Shown here one piece after another: positions 1 to 8,615 of a DNA stretch of 64,000 bases. The notes under the pieces are model-generated. The model was not told where the DNA came from. It was given only the letters and a program-made list of their open reading frames with translations, and did no database searches. The position numbers were made by a program, and so were the translations under genes. Each line of letters opens with the position of its first letter. The first letter of the stretch is position 1. Source of the DNA: Pedobacter sp. BAL39. GTDB lineage: Bacteria; Bacteroidota; Bacteroidia; Sphingobacteriales; Sphingobacteriaceae. The stretch covers positions 186,001-250,000 of the forward strand of contig NZ_ABCM01000002.1 in assembly GCF_000170795.1 (NCBI RefSeq). Reading direction: 5' to 3'.

Positions 1-293
1 TGATGGGTAAATTGCTGGTGTTTCAATTTTATTCTTTCATGTTTGAGGTGGTTCAGGGCATCGTTATAGATACATCTGTAGAGGTAGGCTTTGACGGAAG
101 TTTTCACATTCAAAAGGGCTCTCTTCTCCCAGAATTTCAAAAACATGCCCTGCACGATCTCCTCTGCCAGGTCACTGTCCCTGAGTATGACCAGAGCATA
201 GGCATGGAGGGATTTATAGTGCGCTTTGAAGAGCTGCTCAAATGACTGATCGTCATATTCAACAAGGGGCTGGGTACTGACTTTCAATAACAT
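1..293 (-). CDS. ECF-type RNA polymerase sigma factor, partial
   Basis: On the minus strand an ATG at 293-291 opens a frame of 97 codons that runs off the left edge without a stop, so only the N-terminal half is present. It carries sigma-70 region 2: FEQLFKAHYKSLHAYA near residues 18-33, then AEEIVQGMFLKFWEKR near 43-58, and the promoter-melting helix around YLYRCIYNDALNHLK near 71-85. Region 4 must lie outside the window. Such extracytoplasmic-function sigma factors direct core RNA polymerase to a small regulon. No anti-sigma gene is visible upstream, but the downstream side is missing. A -7 box lies just before the start. Confidence 0.88.
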   Translation of the reverse strand, partial: MLLKVSTQPLVEYDDQSFEQLFKAHYKSLHAYALVILRDSDLAEEIVQGMFLKFWEKRALLNVKTSVKAYLYRCIYNDALNHLKHERIKLKHQQFTH

Positions 294-303
294 TAGTTTA
301 GGT

Positions 304-311
304 CAAATATA
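304..311 (-). promoter_or_regulatory. Candidate -7 box for the ECF sigma gene
   Basis: The minus strand reads TATATTTG, an exact match to the Bacteroidota -7 consensus TAnnTTTG, ending 10 nt before the sigma-factor ATG. No TTG is seen at the usual -33 distance, and the implied leader is only a few nucleotides, so this is tentative. Confidence 0.3.
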
Positions 312-546
312 TTGGTTTCAGCAGTTTCTTTCGTTTAATTTTTTTGTCCTTTGTCCTGTCTTTTGCAGAAATCCTGTCGGCTGATGTTGCTGCAGGAGCT
401 GTGGGGAAGTAACAATTGTCTGAATCCGGTTGGGTATTTCTGATCTGAAATACGGCGACCACGTGCTGCCAGAATGAGGGGTGTAATGACATGTTTTTTG
501 AATTGAGGGTTAGAGATAACATTAGCTATTCCTGCTGGTTTTTTTA

Positions 547-1614
547 TTAAAACAGCAGCTGTATTCCTGCACCATATCCAAGGTACAGCGCTTTGAAGTC
601 GCCGCCATGGTTATTTTGCCAGGTCTTGATGAAATGGGAATACAGTTCTCGGCCTTCCTGTGTATTGGTGCTGATGAAGTTCAGTGAGGGGCCTCCAAAA
701 AGTTCGATCCTGCCGATCCGCAGTGCAGGGAGGATTTTCAGGGACGACTTGAAGTAGTCGCCGGACTTGAAGCTGTCTATGCTTCCGGCAATTGCTTCGG
801 TATTTAATCTGAAGGTGTTACTTTGAAAAAAGTGTGCACCGAGGCCCGCTTCCATAGCGTATACCTCTTTGTCATTTCTGAAGTTATAGCCCAGGCCAAG
901 GATGCCATATAACTTCTTGCCACCAGAACGGAAGGACAGCATGGTGGTCAGGTTTTCATCGAGGCTGATGCCGATGGATTTCTCGCCATTTTTGATGATA
1001 TTGATGATTCCGATGGGGTAGTCACTGCTGTCGGCGATGTTGATGAAACCTGCTATCTGAGCACCTTTGACCTTTCCGGCAATGTTGATGAAACCGGCGA
1101 CCTGTGCACCATCCACATCTGCAGCTTTGTTCATAAAGCCGGCAATTTGTGATACCCCTACCTTTCGGCTCGCATAGTTCATGAAGCCGGCAACCTGTGA
1201 TCCATTCAGTGCAGCGGCAGCATTCATGAAGCCCGCGAACTGTGCACCTGTGACAGTTTTTGCAGTGTTTATGAACCCCGAGAACTGCACACCATCAAGG
1301 TTGCCGCAGTTGACATTGGCCAGCCCGGCAAACTGAGGGCCGCGACTGTCATGTCTGACTATATTTGCCAGTCCGGCGAAGGCGGCTCCCTGTTCGGAGG
1401 CCGAGACACCAGCAAGCAGATGCAGGGAGAGGTTGTTGGTGTCTAAGGGAGCATGGGCGCCGTTGGTGCTGATGGGATAGACCAGTCCGAAATGTATCTT
1501 TCCTGGAAATTTATTCTGGGCCTGACTGTCTATCGGGATGAAAAGTGGTGATAAGCTGAAGGCCATCATGCCGATCATTTTTCCTATTTGTTGTACGGGG
1601 TTTCTGGTGTTCAT
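547..1614 (-). CDS. Secreted GAQFAGFMN-repeat protein with C-terminal beta-barrel-like domain
   Basis: I chose the ATG at 1614, which gives a signal peptide (MNTRNPVQQ to about SQAQ), over a TTG nine codons upstream. After it come eight tandem repeats of 15-16 residues with the core GAQ(F/V)AGF(M/I)N, for example GAQFAGFMNA, GSQVAGFMNY and GAQIAGFINI. Then follows a roughly 140-residue region of alternating hydrophobic strands ending in GAGIQLLF, as expected for an outer-membrane barrel with an aromatic last residue. The repeats resemble the surface-repeat families annotated in Leptospira and Bacteroidota. That link is recalled rather than searched, and the function is unknown. The gene is upstream of and co-oriented with the sigma factor, so a link is possible but not shown. 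Confidence 0.75.
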   Translation of the reverse strand: MNTRNPVQQIGKMIGMMAFSLSPLFIPIDSQAQNKFPGKIHFGLVYPISTNGAHAPLDTNNLSLHLLAGVSASEQGAAFAGLANIVRHDSRGPQFAGLANVNCGNLDGVQFSGFINTAKTVTGAQFAGFMNAAAALNGSQVAGFMNYASRKVGVSQIAGFMNKAADVDGAQVAGFINIAGKVKGAQIAGFINIADSSDYPIGIINIIKNGEKSIGISLDENLTTMLSFRSGGKKLYGILGLGYNFRNDKEVYAMEAGLGAHFFQSNTFRLNTEAIAGSIDSFKSGDYFKSSLKILPALRIGRIELFGGPSLNFISTNTQEGRELYSHFIKTWQNNHGGDFKALYLGYGAGIQLLF

Positions 1615-1689
1615 TCTGTTGATTTTAGAATGAGACAACAAAGACAGCTGTTACCCCTACGTCTTTAGAAAAAAATAATCAGGAAGCGC

Positions 1690-2919
1690 TTAATGGATCA
1701 CGGCAGCAGCTTCACCGGCGACAACCTCTACTTTGTCTTTTATTTTACGCCTGCCGACGCTGAGGATAAGGAGCGCGGCAATAGTGGTTCCCGTCATGAT
1801 GGACACCATGGGTACCGGCGATTTCAGCTCAAACATGCTTACGCCAAAGGAGGCCAGTGCACCAAGACCCATCTGTACCGCTCCCATGAGGGCGGAGGCA
1901 CTGCCGGCATTTTTGCTGAAAGGCGCAAGAGACAGGGCAGAGGTATTGGGGTTAGTAAAGCCGAGGCAGCAAAGGAAGAGGAAAAGTAAAACTACAGTTG
2001 CATTTAGTCCAAACCAGCCATAGATACTGCCTGTAAGAAAGATTAAGGTGATGATGGTCTGCATGATCATTGCTGCGAATACGAGCTGCTCACTTTTATA
2101 CCTCCGGAGCATAAAGCTGTTGACCTGGCTGGAGCCGATCAGGCCGACGGAAAGGAGCGCAAAGATCCATCCGTAGGTTTCTTCTTTCACCTGATAGAGA
2201 TCGATGAACACGAGCGGGGAGCCGGAGATGTAGGCGAAAAGGCCTGAGAACGACATGGCACCCGCAAAGGCGTAGGTATAAAACTGGGGCACCCTGAGTA
2301 CGGAAAAGAAGTTCTGCAGGATGGGGAGTGGTTTCAGTGAGATGGAAGTATCCGGCTGATGACTGTCGGGCAGCCACAACCAGCTGGCAATGAGGTTAAA
2401 CAAGCCGAGTCCCATCAGGATGATAAATACAGCATTCCAGCCCATGATGACGGTAACATAACCGCCGATGGTGGGTGCGACCATAGGAGAAACACCAACT
2501 ACCAGCATCAGCAGTGCGAATACTTTGGCACTGTCTTTAACCGGAAAAAGGTCCCGTACCATGGCAATAGATGCTACTGCCGCAGCACAGCTGCCAATGG
2601 CCTGCAGGAAACGCAAGGCGACCAGAGCGTCCAGAGATTTCGCGAATACACAGCCTGCGGAGGCAAGGATATACACGATGAGTCCGATATATAGTGGTTT
2701 TTTTCTTCCAAAGCGGTCCAGAAGGGGGCCATACAGCAGCTGTCCTGCAGAGATACCGATGAAGTAAGTCGTCAGCGACAGTGATACTTTAAGTACAGTA
2801 GTATGGAGATCTTTGGCGATGGCCGGAAAACCTGGCAGGTACATGTCTATAGAGAAAGGACCAAGGGCAGTAAGCGATCCTAAAAGAAGGATAAGCAGGA
2901 AGTATTTTTGTTTTGTCAT
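1690..2919 (-). CDS. Bcr/CflA-family multidrug efflux MFS transporter
   Basis: This is an inner-membrane proton-driven drug exporter of the DHA1 family with about 12 membrane helices. Family signatures visible are the helix-1 segment ALGPFSIDMYLPGFPAIA, the loop 2-3 motif GPLLDRFGRKKPLYIG and the antiporter-type segment VRDLFP following helix 4. Length is about 409 residues, normal for the family. The frame stays open 20 codons further to an ATG at 2979. I prefer the ATG at 2919 because the hydrophobic N-terminus begins right after it and because a TATATTTG -7-like box (2939-2932) lies inside the longer version. It is transcribed alone, divergently from the next gene. The substrate cannot be told from sequence; bicyclomycin, chloramphenicol or sulfonamides are typical for the family. 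Confidence 0.88.
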   Translation of the reverse strand: MTKQKYFLLILLLGSLTALGPFSIDMYLPGFPAIAKDLHTTVLKVSLSLTTYFIGISAGQLLYGPLLDRFGRKKPLYIGLIVYILASAGCVFAKSLDALVALRFLQAIGSCAAAVASIAMVRDLFPVKDSAKVFALLMLVVGVSPMVAPTIGGYVTVIMGWNAVFIILMGLGLFNLIASWLWLPDSHQPDTSISLKPLPILQNFFSVLRVPQFYTYAFAGAMSFSGLFAYISGSPLVFIDLYQVKEETYGWIFALLSVGLIGSSQVNSFMLRRYKSEQLVFAAMIMQTIITLIFLTGSIYGWFGLNATVVLLFLFLCCLGFTNPNTSALSLAPFSKNAGSASALMGAVQMGLGALASFGVSMFELKSPVPMVSIMTGTTIAALLILSVGRRKIKDKVEVVAGEAAAVIH

Positions 2920-3065
2920 GATTGAAGGTTGCAAATATAAGCATCTGCTTCGGCGATGCGGGTTGAATAATATGTTCATAATGTAAAATGATTCATGATC
3001 AGTTTCCTTTGCGGAATTTTGTAAGTATTATGCGTTTTTTTTAAGAGGAATCAATGTCGATGCCT

Positions 3066-3073
3066 TAATTTTG
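3066..3073 (+). promoter_or_regulatory. Candidate -7 box for the HMA-HTH regulator
   Basis: TAATTTTG matches TAnnTTTG exactly. Its position would put the transcript start near 3080, which favours translation from the ATG at 3083 over the TTG at 3071 or the ATG at 3077. There is no clear -33 TTG. Confidence 0.3.
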
Positions 3074-3082
3074 CTGATGGAT

Positions 3083-3649
3083 ATGGTGTTATATGTAAAG
3101 AATATGGTTTGTGACCGCTGCATTATGGTGGTGCGTCAGCAGTTGGAACAACTGGGGTTCCAGGTTCAGGATATTGCCTTGGGCAGTGTAGCGCTAAAAC
3201 CGGAACCGGACATGGTAGCATTGCAGCAGATTGCTTCAACTTTCAGTTCCCTTGGATTTGAGCTGATAGACAAAGATAAGGACCAGCTGATTGAGCAAAT
3301 CAAGAATAAGGTCATTGAGTTGGTGCACCACACGGATCTGAATGAACTGAAGCAGAGTTTACTGTTGCTGGTAGCCTCGAGATTGCAGAAGGATCATGCC
3401 TACCTCAGCAGGTTGTTTTCGGAAAGCGAAGGCATGACCATTGAGAAATACATCATCCATCAGAAGGTAGAAAAGGTGAAGGAGCTACTAGAATACGGAG
3501 AGCTGAACCTGAACGAGATCGCTTTTAAAATGGGCTACAGCAGCAGTGCACATTTATCCACTCAGTTTAAAGCTATAACGGGATTTTCACCAAGTAAGTA
3601 TAAAAGTCAGGCACAACAAAAAAGAATTCCGCTGGACAAGTTGCGATAG
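3083..3649 (+). CDS. AraC-type HTH regulator with N-terminal HMA-like domain
   Basis: The protein has about 188 residues. Residues 1-70 look like a ferredoxin-fold heavy-metal-associated domain: an early beta strand, then NMVCDRCIMVV carrying a CxxC pair, then a helix and a further strand. The C-terminal 100 residues are an AraC-type double helix-turn-helix, ending with NLNEIAFKMGYSSSAHLS and the family tail FKAITGFSPSKYK. A classical AraC effector domain is absent. Inference: a transcription regulator whose CxxC may sense metal or redox state, although in this family the N-terminal part may only help dimerise. It sits between the efflux pump and the Ter operon and could regulate either. Starts at 3071 (TTG) or 3077 (ATG) are also possible. 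Confidence 0.8.
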   Translation: MVLYVKNMVCDRCIMVVRQQLEQLGFQVQDIALGSVALKPEPDMVALQQIASTFSSLGFELIDKDKDQLIEQIKNKVIELVHHTDLNELKQSLLLLVASRLQKDHAYLSRLFSESEGMTIEKYIIHQKVEKVKELLEYGELNLNEIAFKMGYSSSAHLSTQFKAITGFSPSKYKSQAQQKRIPLDKLR

Positions 3650-3772
3650 TGGCTTGTAACATTCTCATGTGAATGAGCTTTGGGTCATTAATTTTATTTC
3701 GGTATATATCATTTAATTTGTATCATTAGGGTATTTTATCCAAATGTTGATTAGAAATTTATTATACTGAAG

Positions 3773-4468
3773 ATGCCCTTTTACCGACACTACTCCTTTG
3801 ACCTATGGTTAACCCTGATCAGGTCCAATCCAACATTTAAGATGGAAAGGACCCTGTATTTTCATCGACACTACAACAGCCTCAGTAAGTCGGTCGACGA
3901 AGTTGCACTGATCTTCAGGCAGGTAGACCTGATGGTGAACGCCATCAATGAGAAGACGGGGAAGAATGTGGATGCTGATGAAATGTACCTGATGGTGATC
4001 AGCATGATCAATGATTTTTCCAATACTTTCAATGATGTCGATCTTGAGGAGCTGTACCTGAAGATGGAGCAATTGTTACTATCTAATATGCCACTCCTTT
4101 ACGCTCCGGAAAGTTTGATTGTGTTGAAATCGCTTCGGGAAAGGTATGATTGTACGGTAAATATCCTGAGCAACACTGGATTTATCCGGGGTGGCACCCT
4201 AAGAAAAGTACTGGGGCATTTGGAACTGGATCGCTGGATAGATTTCCAGTTATATTCAGATGAGTTCCGCTTGTCTAAACCCAGTGCTGATTTTTTCCGT
4301 CTGATGTTGAAGGGCATTGACCAGGTAAGACATCCGAAACTTCAATTGAATGAAATTATACATATAGGGGACAATCCAGTAGCTGATGTTGCCGGCGCGA
4401 AGGCGGTCGGCATACAGAGTCTGCTGATCAACTCTAATCATTTAACCATCTCACATCTACTATCATGA
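3773..4468 (+). CDS. HAD-superfamily protein of the Ter operon
   Basis: This is the first gene of the Ter operon and encodes 231 residues. The HAD motifs are in order. Motif I is SFDLWLTLI, with nucleophile Asp10 but Trp12 where phosphatases have the acid/base Asp. Motif II is NILSNTGF, motif III is the Lys of RLSKPSADFF, and motif IV is IHIGDNPVADVAGAKAVG. A helical cap lies between motifs I and II. HAD and phosphoribosyltransferase genes beside terD have been proposed, in comparative genomics of Ter systems by the Aravind group, to make a nucleoside-like metabolite. The missing second Asp means this may not be a normal phosphatase. The stop codon overlaps the next start by 4 bp (ATGA), so the two are translationally coupled. 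Confidence 0.82.
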   Translation: MPFYRHYSFDLWLTLIRSNPTFKMERTLYFHRHYNSLSKSVDEVALIFRQVDLMVNAINEKTGKNVDADEMYLMVISMINDFSNTFNDVDLEELYLKMEQLLLSNMPLLYAPESLIVLKSLRERYDCTVNILSNTGFIRGGTLRKVLGHLELDRWIDFQLYSDEFRLSKPSADFFRLMLKGIDQVRHPKLQLNEIIHIGDNPVADVAGAKAVGIQSLLINSNHLTISHLLS

Positions 4469-5301
4469 TTCCTTACACCTATTCTTTACACAAAATTCAC
4501 GATACTGTGAATTTCGGCTTCAAGGCTGACGATTACAGCCGTTTTAAGTTTGGCGATGCCAATGTTGCGCGCCATTTCGGGCAGGCCCTTGCCGATGGCT
4601 TTATTGAAAACTTCCTGACGGAGAACATGATTGCCGATCAGATTGTGGTCATTTCCAGTCCTTACTGTTTCATTCCTACCGCAACATTCGCCATGAAAGA
4701 CCATTTTGTATACCGCCTGAACCGGTGGTTGGTAGACAATGGCGGGCACGCCGTACAGGAGGCCAAGGTGCACCGCACCATTACTTATAAGGAAGACTAC
4801 GGGGAGCTGTCTGCGGAAGCGCGGATGATGCTGATCGGTAATGACTCTTTTCACATCGACAAAGATTTTATCGCTGGAAAAACACTCTTGTTTCTGGACG
4901 ACATCAAGATTACCGGGAGCCATGAGCGCATGATCTTAAAAATGGTAAAGGAATATGGACTGAAAAATCAGATTCATATGCTTTATTTTGCCGAACTTGT
5001 CAACGGCGACATCCATCCGAATATCGAAAACCATTTGAACTACTATAGTGTTAAATCGATTTTTGATTTGGAGGAAGTCATTAAAAGCAATCACTTCTGC
5101 ATCAACACCAGGATTGTAAAATATATCCTGAATTGCGATTTTGAGAGTTTTTCTATTTTCATTGAGCGTCAGGATGATGCCTTTATCAACCAACTTTATG
5201 ACCTGTCGTTGGGTAACAGTTACCATACGATTGAGTCTTATAGGGAAAATTTGAATTTTATCAAGAATAACATTAATACAAAAAAATATAAATTAATATA
5301 A
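4465..5301 (+). CDS. Phosphoribosyltransferase-like protein of the Ter operon
   Basis: The 278-residue protein carries a type-I phosphoribosyltransferase signature: hydrophobic strand, two Asp, then Thr-Gly, seen as LLFLDDIKITGSHE near residues 141-154. This is the loop that holds the ribose-5-phosphate part of PRPP. An earlier strand, IVVISSPYCFIPTATFAM, would bear the PPi loop. The last 110 residues are family-specific and helical. It overlaps the HAD gene by 4 bp and is followed 1 bp later by terD. From the Ter literature the pair is expected to build or trim a ribosylated small molecule. The acceptor base is unknown and cannot be read from sequence. Confidence 0.82.
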   Translation: MIPYTYSLHKIHDTVNFGFKADDYSRFKFGDANVARHFGQALADGFIENFLTENMIADQIVVISSPYCFIPTATFAMKDHFVYRLNRWLVDNGGHAVQEAKVHRTITYKEDYGELSAEARMMLIGNDSFHIDKDFIAGKTLLFLDDIKITGSHERMILKMVKEYGLKNQIHMLYFAELVNGDIHPNIENHLNYYSVKSIFDLEEVIKSNHFCINTRIVKYILNCDFESFSIFIERQDDAFINQLYDLSLGNSYHTIESYRENLNFIKNNINTKKYKLI

Positions 5302-5302
5302 T

Positions 5303-5857
5303 ATGGCCATTAACTTGCAAAAAGGGCAGAGAGAAAACATTGATGCTCCGAAATTTACAATTGGTTTAGGTTGGGATACCAACAGTTCCACTACTGGTAC
5401 ATCGTTCGATCTGGATGCTTCTGTGTTTATGCTTAACGATCAGAAAAAACTGGTTTCTGATGAGAATTTGATTTTTTACAACAACCTCGTATCTCCGGAC
5501 GGGGCGGTAGAACATACAGGTGACAACCTTACTGGTGATGGTGATGGCGATGATGAGCAAATCAAGGTCGACCTGACTAAGGTGGACGGCAGGGTAAATG
5601 AAATCTGTATTGTTGTGACCATCCACGATGCGGAGAGCAGAAGACAAAATTTCGGTCAGGTGAGAAACTCATTTGTACGTATATTTGATAGTGTAACCAA
5701 CGAAGTGGTGCTGAAATATGAATTAGAGGAAGATTTTTCCATTGAAACTGCTGTGGAATTCGGAAGAATCTACAAACGTGAAGGGAAATGGAAGTTTGAG
5801 GCCGTAGGCATGGGAATGAAGGGTGGTTTACAGGATTATTTAAATAAATACCAATAA
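5303..5857 (+). CDS. terD: TerD-family calcium-binding stress protein (copy 1)
   Basis: This 184-residue TerD domain starts with the standard MAINLQKGQR. It carries IGLGWDTN, the acidic strand FDLDASVFML, and the Asp-rich loop NLTGDGDGDDEQIKVDL that binds Ca2+ in characterised TerD proteins. The family is cytosolic or peripheral to the membrane and works with TerC and TelA in resistance to tellurite, phage and other envelope stress. The gene lies 1 bp after the phosphoribosyltransferase and 3 bp before a second terD. The two copies share the N-terminal MAINLQKGQR and the acidic loop but differ elsewhere, so this is an old duplication. Confidence 0.95.
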   Translation: MAINLQKGQRENIDAPKFTIGLGWDTNSSTTGTSFDLDASVFMLNDQKKLVSDENLIFYNNLVSPDGAVEHTGDNLTGDGDGDDEQIKVDLTKVDGRVNEICIVVTIHDAESRRQNFGQVRNSFVRIFDSVTNEVVLKYELEEDFSIETAVEFGRIYKREGKWKFEAVGMGMKGGLQDYLNKYQ

Positions 5858-5860
5858 GAT

Positions 5861-6475
5861 ATGGCAATTAATCTTCAAAAAGGACAGCGCATCAGTCTGG
5901 AAAAGACAAATGGCAGCAAATTGCAGAGCATCTGTGTAGGCATCAACTGGGGTGCAATAGAGAAAAAGGGACTTTTCGGACTTGGTAAATCCAAGGAGGC
6001 GGTAGACCTTGATGGCAGCTGTGCCCTCTATAATGAGTCAAAACAATTGACGGAGGTAGTTTATTTCGGTAATCTTGGTTCCAAAGACGGCGCCGTAAAA
6101 CACAGTGGTGATGACCTTACCGGCGATATGGGTGGAGACGACGGTCTGGACAATGAGGTGATTACACTTGATTTTTCCAGGTTAAACCCTGCGGTTAGCT
6201 ATGTGGCTTTTGTGCTGAACAGTTTCCGCGGACATGATTTCGGTACCATTCCTTTTGCTTCGATCAGAATTTACGAAGGTACGCCAAAGCGTGTGAACGA
6301 GGTGTTTGCGAAATATGATATTGCCAATGATGCGAATTTCGGCGGACATGTATCAATGGTCATGGGCGTTTTCTACAAGCGTAACGGGGAGTGGAAATTT
6401 AACGCCATAGGTGAGCCTACGAAAGATAAAAAACTGGAAGAGACAGTGAAAACAGTTACTCAGAATTACTTATAA
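5861..6475 (+). CDS. terD: TerD-family calcium-binding stress protein (copy 2)
   Basis: The second TerD domain has 204 residues. It contains MAINLQKGQRISLEK, the acidic strand VDLDGSCALYN, the loop DDLTGDMGGDDGLDNEVI, and the late motif MVMGVFYKRNGEWKF shared with copy 1. It differs from copy 1 by an insertion near residues 28-45 (GAIEKKGLFGLGKSKEAV) and a longer C-terminal tail. Ca2+ ligands appear intact. It is 3 bp downstream of copy 1 in the same transcript. Paired paralogues may form mixed assemblies; that is inference. Confidence 0.95.
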   Translation: MAINLQKGQRISLEKTNGSKLQSICVGINWGAIEKKGLFGLGKSKEAVDLDGSCALYNESKQLTEVVYFGNLGSKDGAVKHSGDDLTGDMGGDDGLDNEVITLDFSRLNPAVSYVAFVLNSFRGHDFGTIPFASIRIYEGTPKRVNEVFAKYDIANDANFGGHVSMVMGVFYKRNGEWKFNAIGEPTKDKKLEETVKTVTQNYL

Positions 6476-6505
6476 GCAAGTATCGCGGACAATCAATTAA
6501 CGACT

Positions 6506-7603
6506 ATGGAAACGAACCCTAATAATACTTCTGCTTTGACACCGGTGAAACTGGATAAGGACGGCAATGTTGACCTGACAACGATTACACCGGAAGAACA
6601 GGCAAAATATCAGGACATTAACAAGTCGCTGCAGCCATCCGATGTGAACTCTATCCTAAACTACGGAGTAGAGGCACAGAATTCCATGGAGAAATACAGC
6701 AACGACTTTTTGTCTTCTGTACGCACTTACAATAGCGGTGAGGTTGGCGGGCTGATCAATGAATTGCTGACAGAGCTGAATTATATTGATGTTGGGGAGT
6801 TGGAGCAGAGTGGATTTAAGTCTTTCATCTCCAGGATCCCATTTCTTAAAAACCTGGTGGTGGATGTTAAGAAGCTGTTTCAGAAGTATGATGTAGTGGT
6901 CAACAACATTGACAAGATCACCAATAAGATTAAAGCGGGCCGTTTGAATTCCATTAAGGACAACAGTTCCCTGCAGACCATGTTTGACAGTAACGTGGGA
7001 TACATACAGCAGATGGAAGACCTGATCATTTCCGGTCAGCTGAAGTACAATGAGCTGAGTATACAGCTGGCGGAGATGGAAGGACGTCCTGCAGACTATC
7101 AGGATTATGAGATTGCCGACCTTCGCGATTTCGTGAGCAGGCTGGACAAACGGCTGGCAGACATGAAAATTGTCCGCTTCATTATGCTGCAGTCGCTTGC
7201 GCAGATCAGGGTTGTGCAGAACAACAATACTTCGATCGCGGAGAAAGCACAGTCTATCGTGTCGACGACGATTCCGGTATGGAAGAACCAGCTGACCATC
7301 GCTGTTGCCCTGCAGCGTCAGAAAGCAAATGTGGAGATGCAGAAGAAAATCTCTGATACCACCAACACGATCCTGCAGAAGAATGCGGAGATGCTGAAAC
7401 AGAACAGCATTGACGTGGCGAAGGAGAATGAGAAAACTGTAGTTTCACTGGATACACTAAAACGCACTACACAATCGCTGATTGAAACGCTGAATGAGGT
7501 GAAGAAGATCCATGAGGACGGTGCACAGAGCCGCAGGGTTCTTGACGGGGAATTGAAAACTTTAGAGACAGAGCTAAAGAAGAATGTTACCCGCGTAAAT
7601 TAA
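6506..7603 (+). CDS. telA: TelA-family toxic anion resistance protein
   Basis: The 365-residue, largely helical protein matches the TelA/KlaA family in length and layout. Conserved stretches include YGVEAQNSMEKYSNDFLSSV near residue 50, IPVWKNQLTIAVALQRQ near 250, and the coiled-coil C-terminus with NAEMLKQNSIDVAKENEK. There is no signal peptide or membrane helix, so it is cytosolic. TelA proteins confer resistance to tellurite and some antimicrobials by an unknown mechanism and co-occur with TerD and TerC. It sits 30 bp after terD and 9 bp before the next gene, consistent with one operon. Confidence 0.92.
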   Translation: METNPNNTSALTPVKLDKDGNVDLTTITPEEQAKYQDINKSLQPSDVNSILNYGVEAQNSMEKYSNDFLSSVRTYNSGEVGGLINELLTELNYIDVGELEQSGFKSFISRIPFLKNLVVDVKKLFQKYDVVVNNIDKITNKIKAGRLNSIKDNSSLQTMFDSNVGYIQQMEDLIISGQLKYNELSIQLAEMEGRPADYQDYEIADLRDFVSRLDKRLADMKIVRFIMLQSLAQIRVVQNNNTSIAEKAQSIVSTTIPVWKNQLTIAVALQRQKANVEMQKKISDTTNTILQKNAEMLKQNSIDVAKENEKTVVSLDTLKRTTQSLIETLNEVKKIHEDGAQSRRVLDGELKTLETELKKNVTRVN

Positions 7604-7612
7604 ATTTAATCA

Positions 7613-8575
7613 ATGGATGAACGACGTGTAAATATTTTAAGGGATTCCCGTGCAGAGATCAGCAAGTTACAGCTGCTCTCTGCTTTTTTTGAGCAGGAGT
7701 CTGTGTATAAAATTTATTTACGAAGCCAGGTGATCCATCAGTTGTTTGAGCAGAATGAGGAGCTTGATATTGACAAGCTTGAGCTGTTTCATGTTCAGTT
7801 CAGTGCCAGTGTGATTGAGCTGCTGAGAAAGATCAAGAAGAATAATGAGAAGAATGTAACCTTGCTCTATGACGAGATACAGCTCAATAAGGAGCTGATG
7901 GAACGGATGAGCGACACGGTATATACGACAAAAAACTACCAGCTTGACCAACAAAAGCAGTCACTTAAGATCAACCAGAGCCTGAGGAAGATTTTTCAGG
8001 TGTTGTCTGACCATAGTGAGGAGTTTCCTTTTTCAAAAAATATCAATTCTTTCAGTTCGAGGTTCTCCAAGGACTTCTTTTTCCCCATTAGTACGCAGCA
8101 GCTCAGTGCGCTTACGGATTACGATGTGAAGGAAATGTATATAGACGTTCATGCCAGTATTCATAAAAAGCTGATGGGGATGTTATGCAAGTACGACTTC
8201 AGGACTGCTTTTTTTGTCGGCCTGAAATCGGGGCAGCTCATTGTTGAAGTTTACAAGTTTCTGGATATCGACCGTCATTTTCTGTTTTTTCCGAGCAGGA
8301 ACCTTTTTCTTTTCTGCGACATGGAAGTCATCAAAGATATAGACATTTCAAATCAGGGTTCTGAAAAGGAGCGGATGATCCAGGAGCTGGCCTATAAGAA
8401 TGACCGGCTGGAGAGCAGTGCTGCAGCAATGAAGACCTTTATTCCCATTGAAATCATTGACTTACTGGATGACAACTATATCAAAATCTCTGACATTAAT
8501 TTCCTGGACCATCTCAACAATTTCGATGTACAGGCGAATATTTTAAAAGCCATGCTGAAAACAGATCTTTTTTAG
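7613..8575 (+). CDS. Ter-operon helical protein of unknown function
   Basis: I do not recognise this 320-residue protein. It has no signal peptide, no membrane segment and no obvious catalytic motif. Residues 1-140 are charged and helical with heptad-like stretches (ELLRKIKKNNEKNVTLLYDE), suggesting a coiled coil. Residues 150-250 are more hydrophobic and strand-rich (FRTAFFVGLKSGQLIVEVY, HFLFFPSRNLFLFCDMEVI), like a small sensor-type alpha/beta fold. The end is helical again. It lies 9 bp after telA and 40 bp before terC, so it is almost certainly a working part of the Ter system. A partner or adaptor of TelA is one possibility, by position only. Confidence 0.7.
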   Translation: MDERRVNILRDSRAEISKLQLLSAFFEQESVYKIYLRSQVIHQLFEQNEELDIDKLELFHVQFSASVIELLRKIKKNNEKNVTLLYDEIQLNKELMERMSDTVYTTKNYQLDQQKQSLKINQSLRKIFQVLSDHSEEFPFSKNINSFSSRFSKDFFFPISTQQLSALTDYDVKEMYIDVHASIHKKLMGMLCKYDFRTAFFVGLKSGQLIVEVYKFLDIDRHFLFFPSRNLFLFCDMEVIKDIDISNQGSEKERMIQELAYKNDRLESSAAAMKTFIPIEIIDLLDDNYIKISDINFLDHLNNFDVQANILKAMLKTDLF

Positions 8576-8615
8576 CATTTTTATCATGACATCAACACCC
8601 CTCAATTAAAAAAAT

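Noticed and set aside
1..293. Sigma factor and anti-sigma pair controlling a SusCD locus
   Set aside because: No anti-sigma or SusC/SusD gene is in the window; the downstream side is cut off.
298..522. Minus-strand frame of 74 codons between the repeat protein and the sigma factor
   Set aside because: Low-complexity, Lys-rich end and a TATATTTG promoter box inside its 3' end suggest it is leader and promoter DNA; no family pattern.
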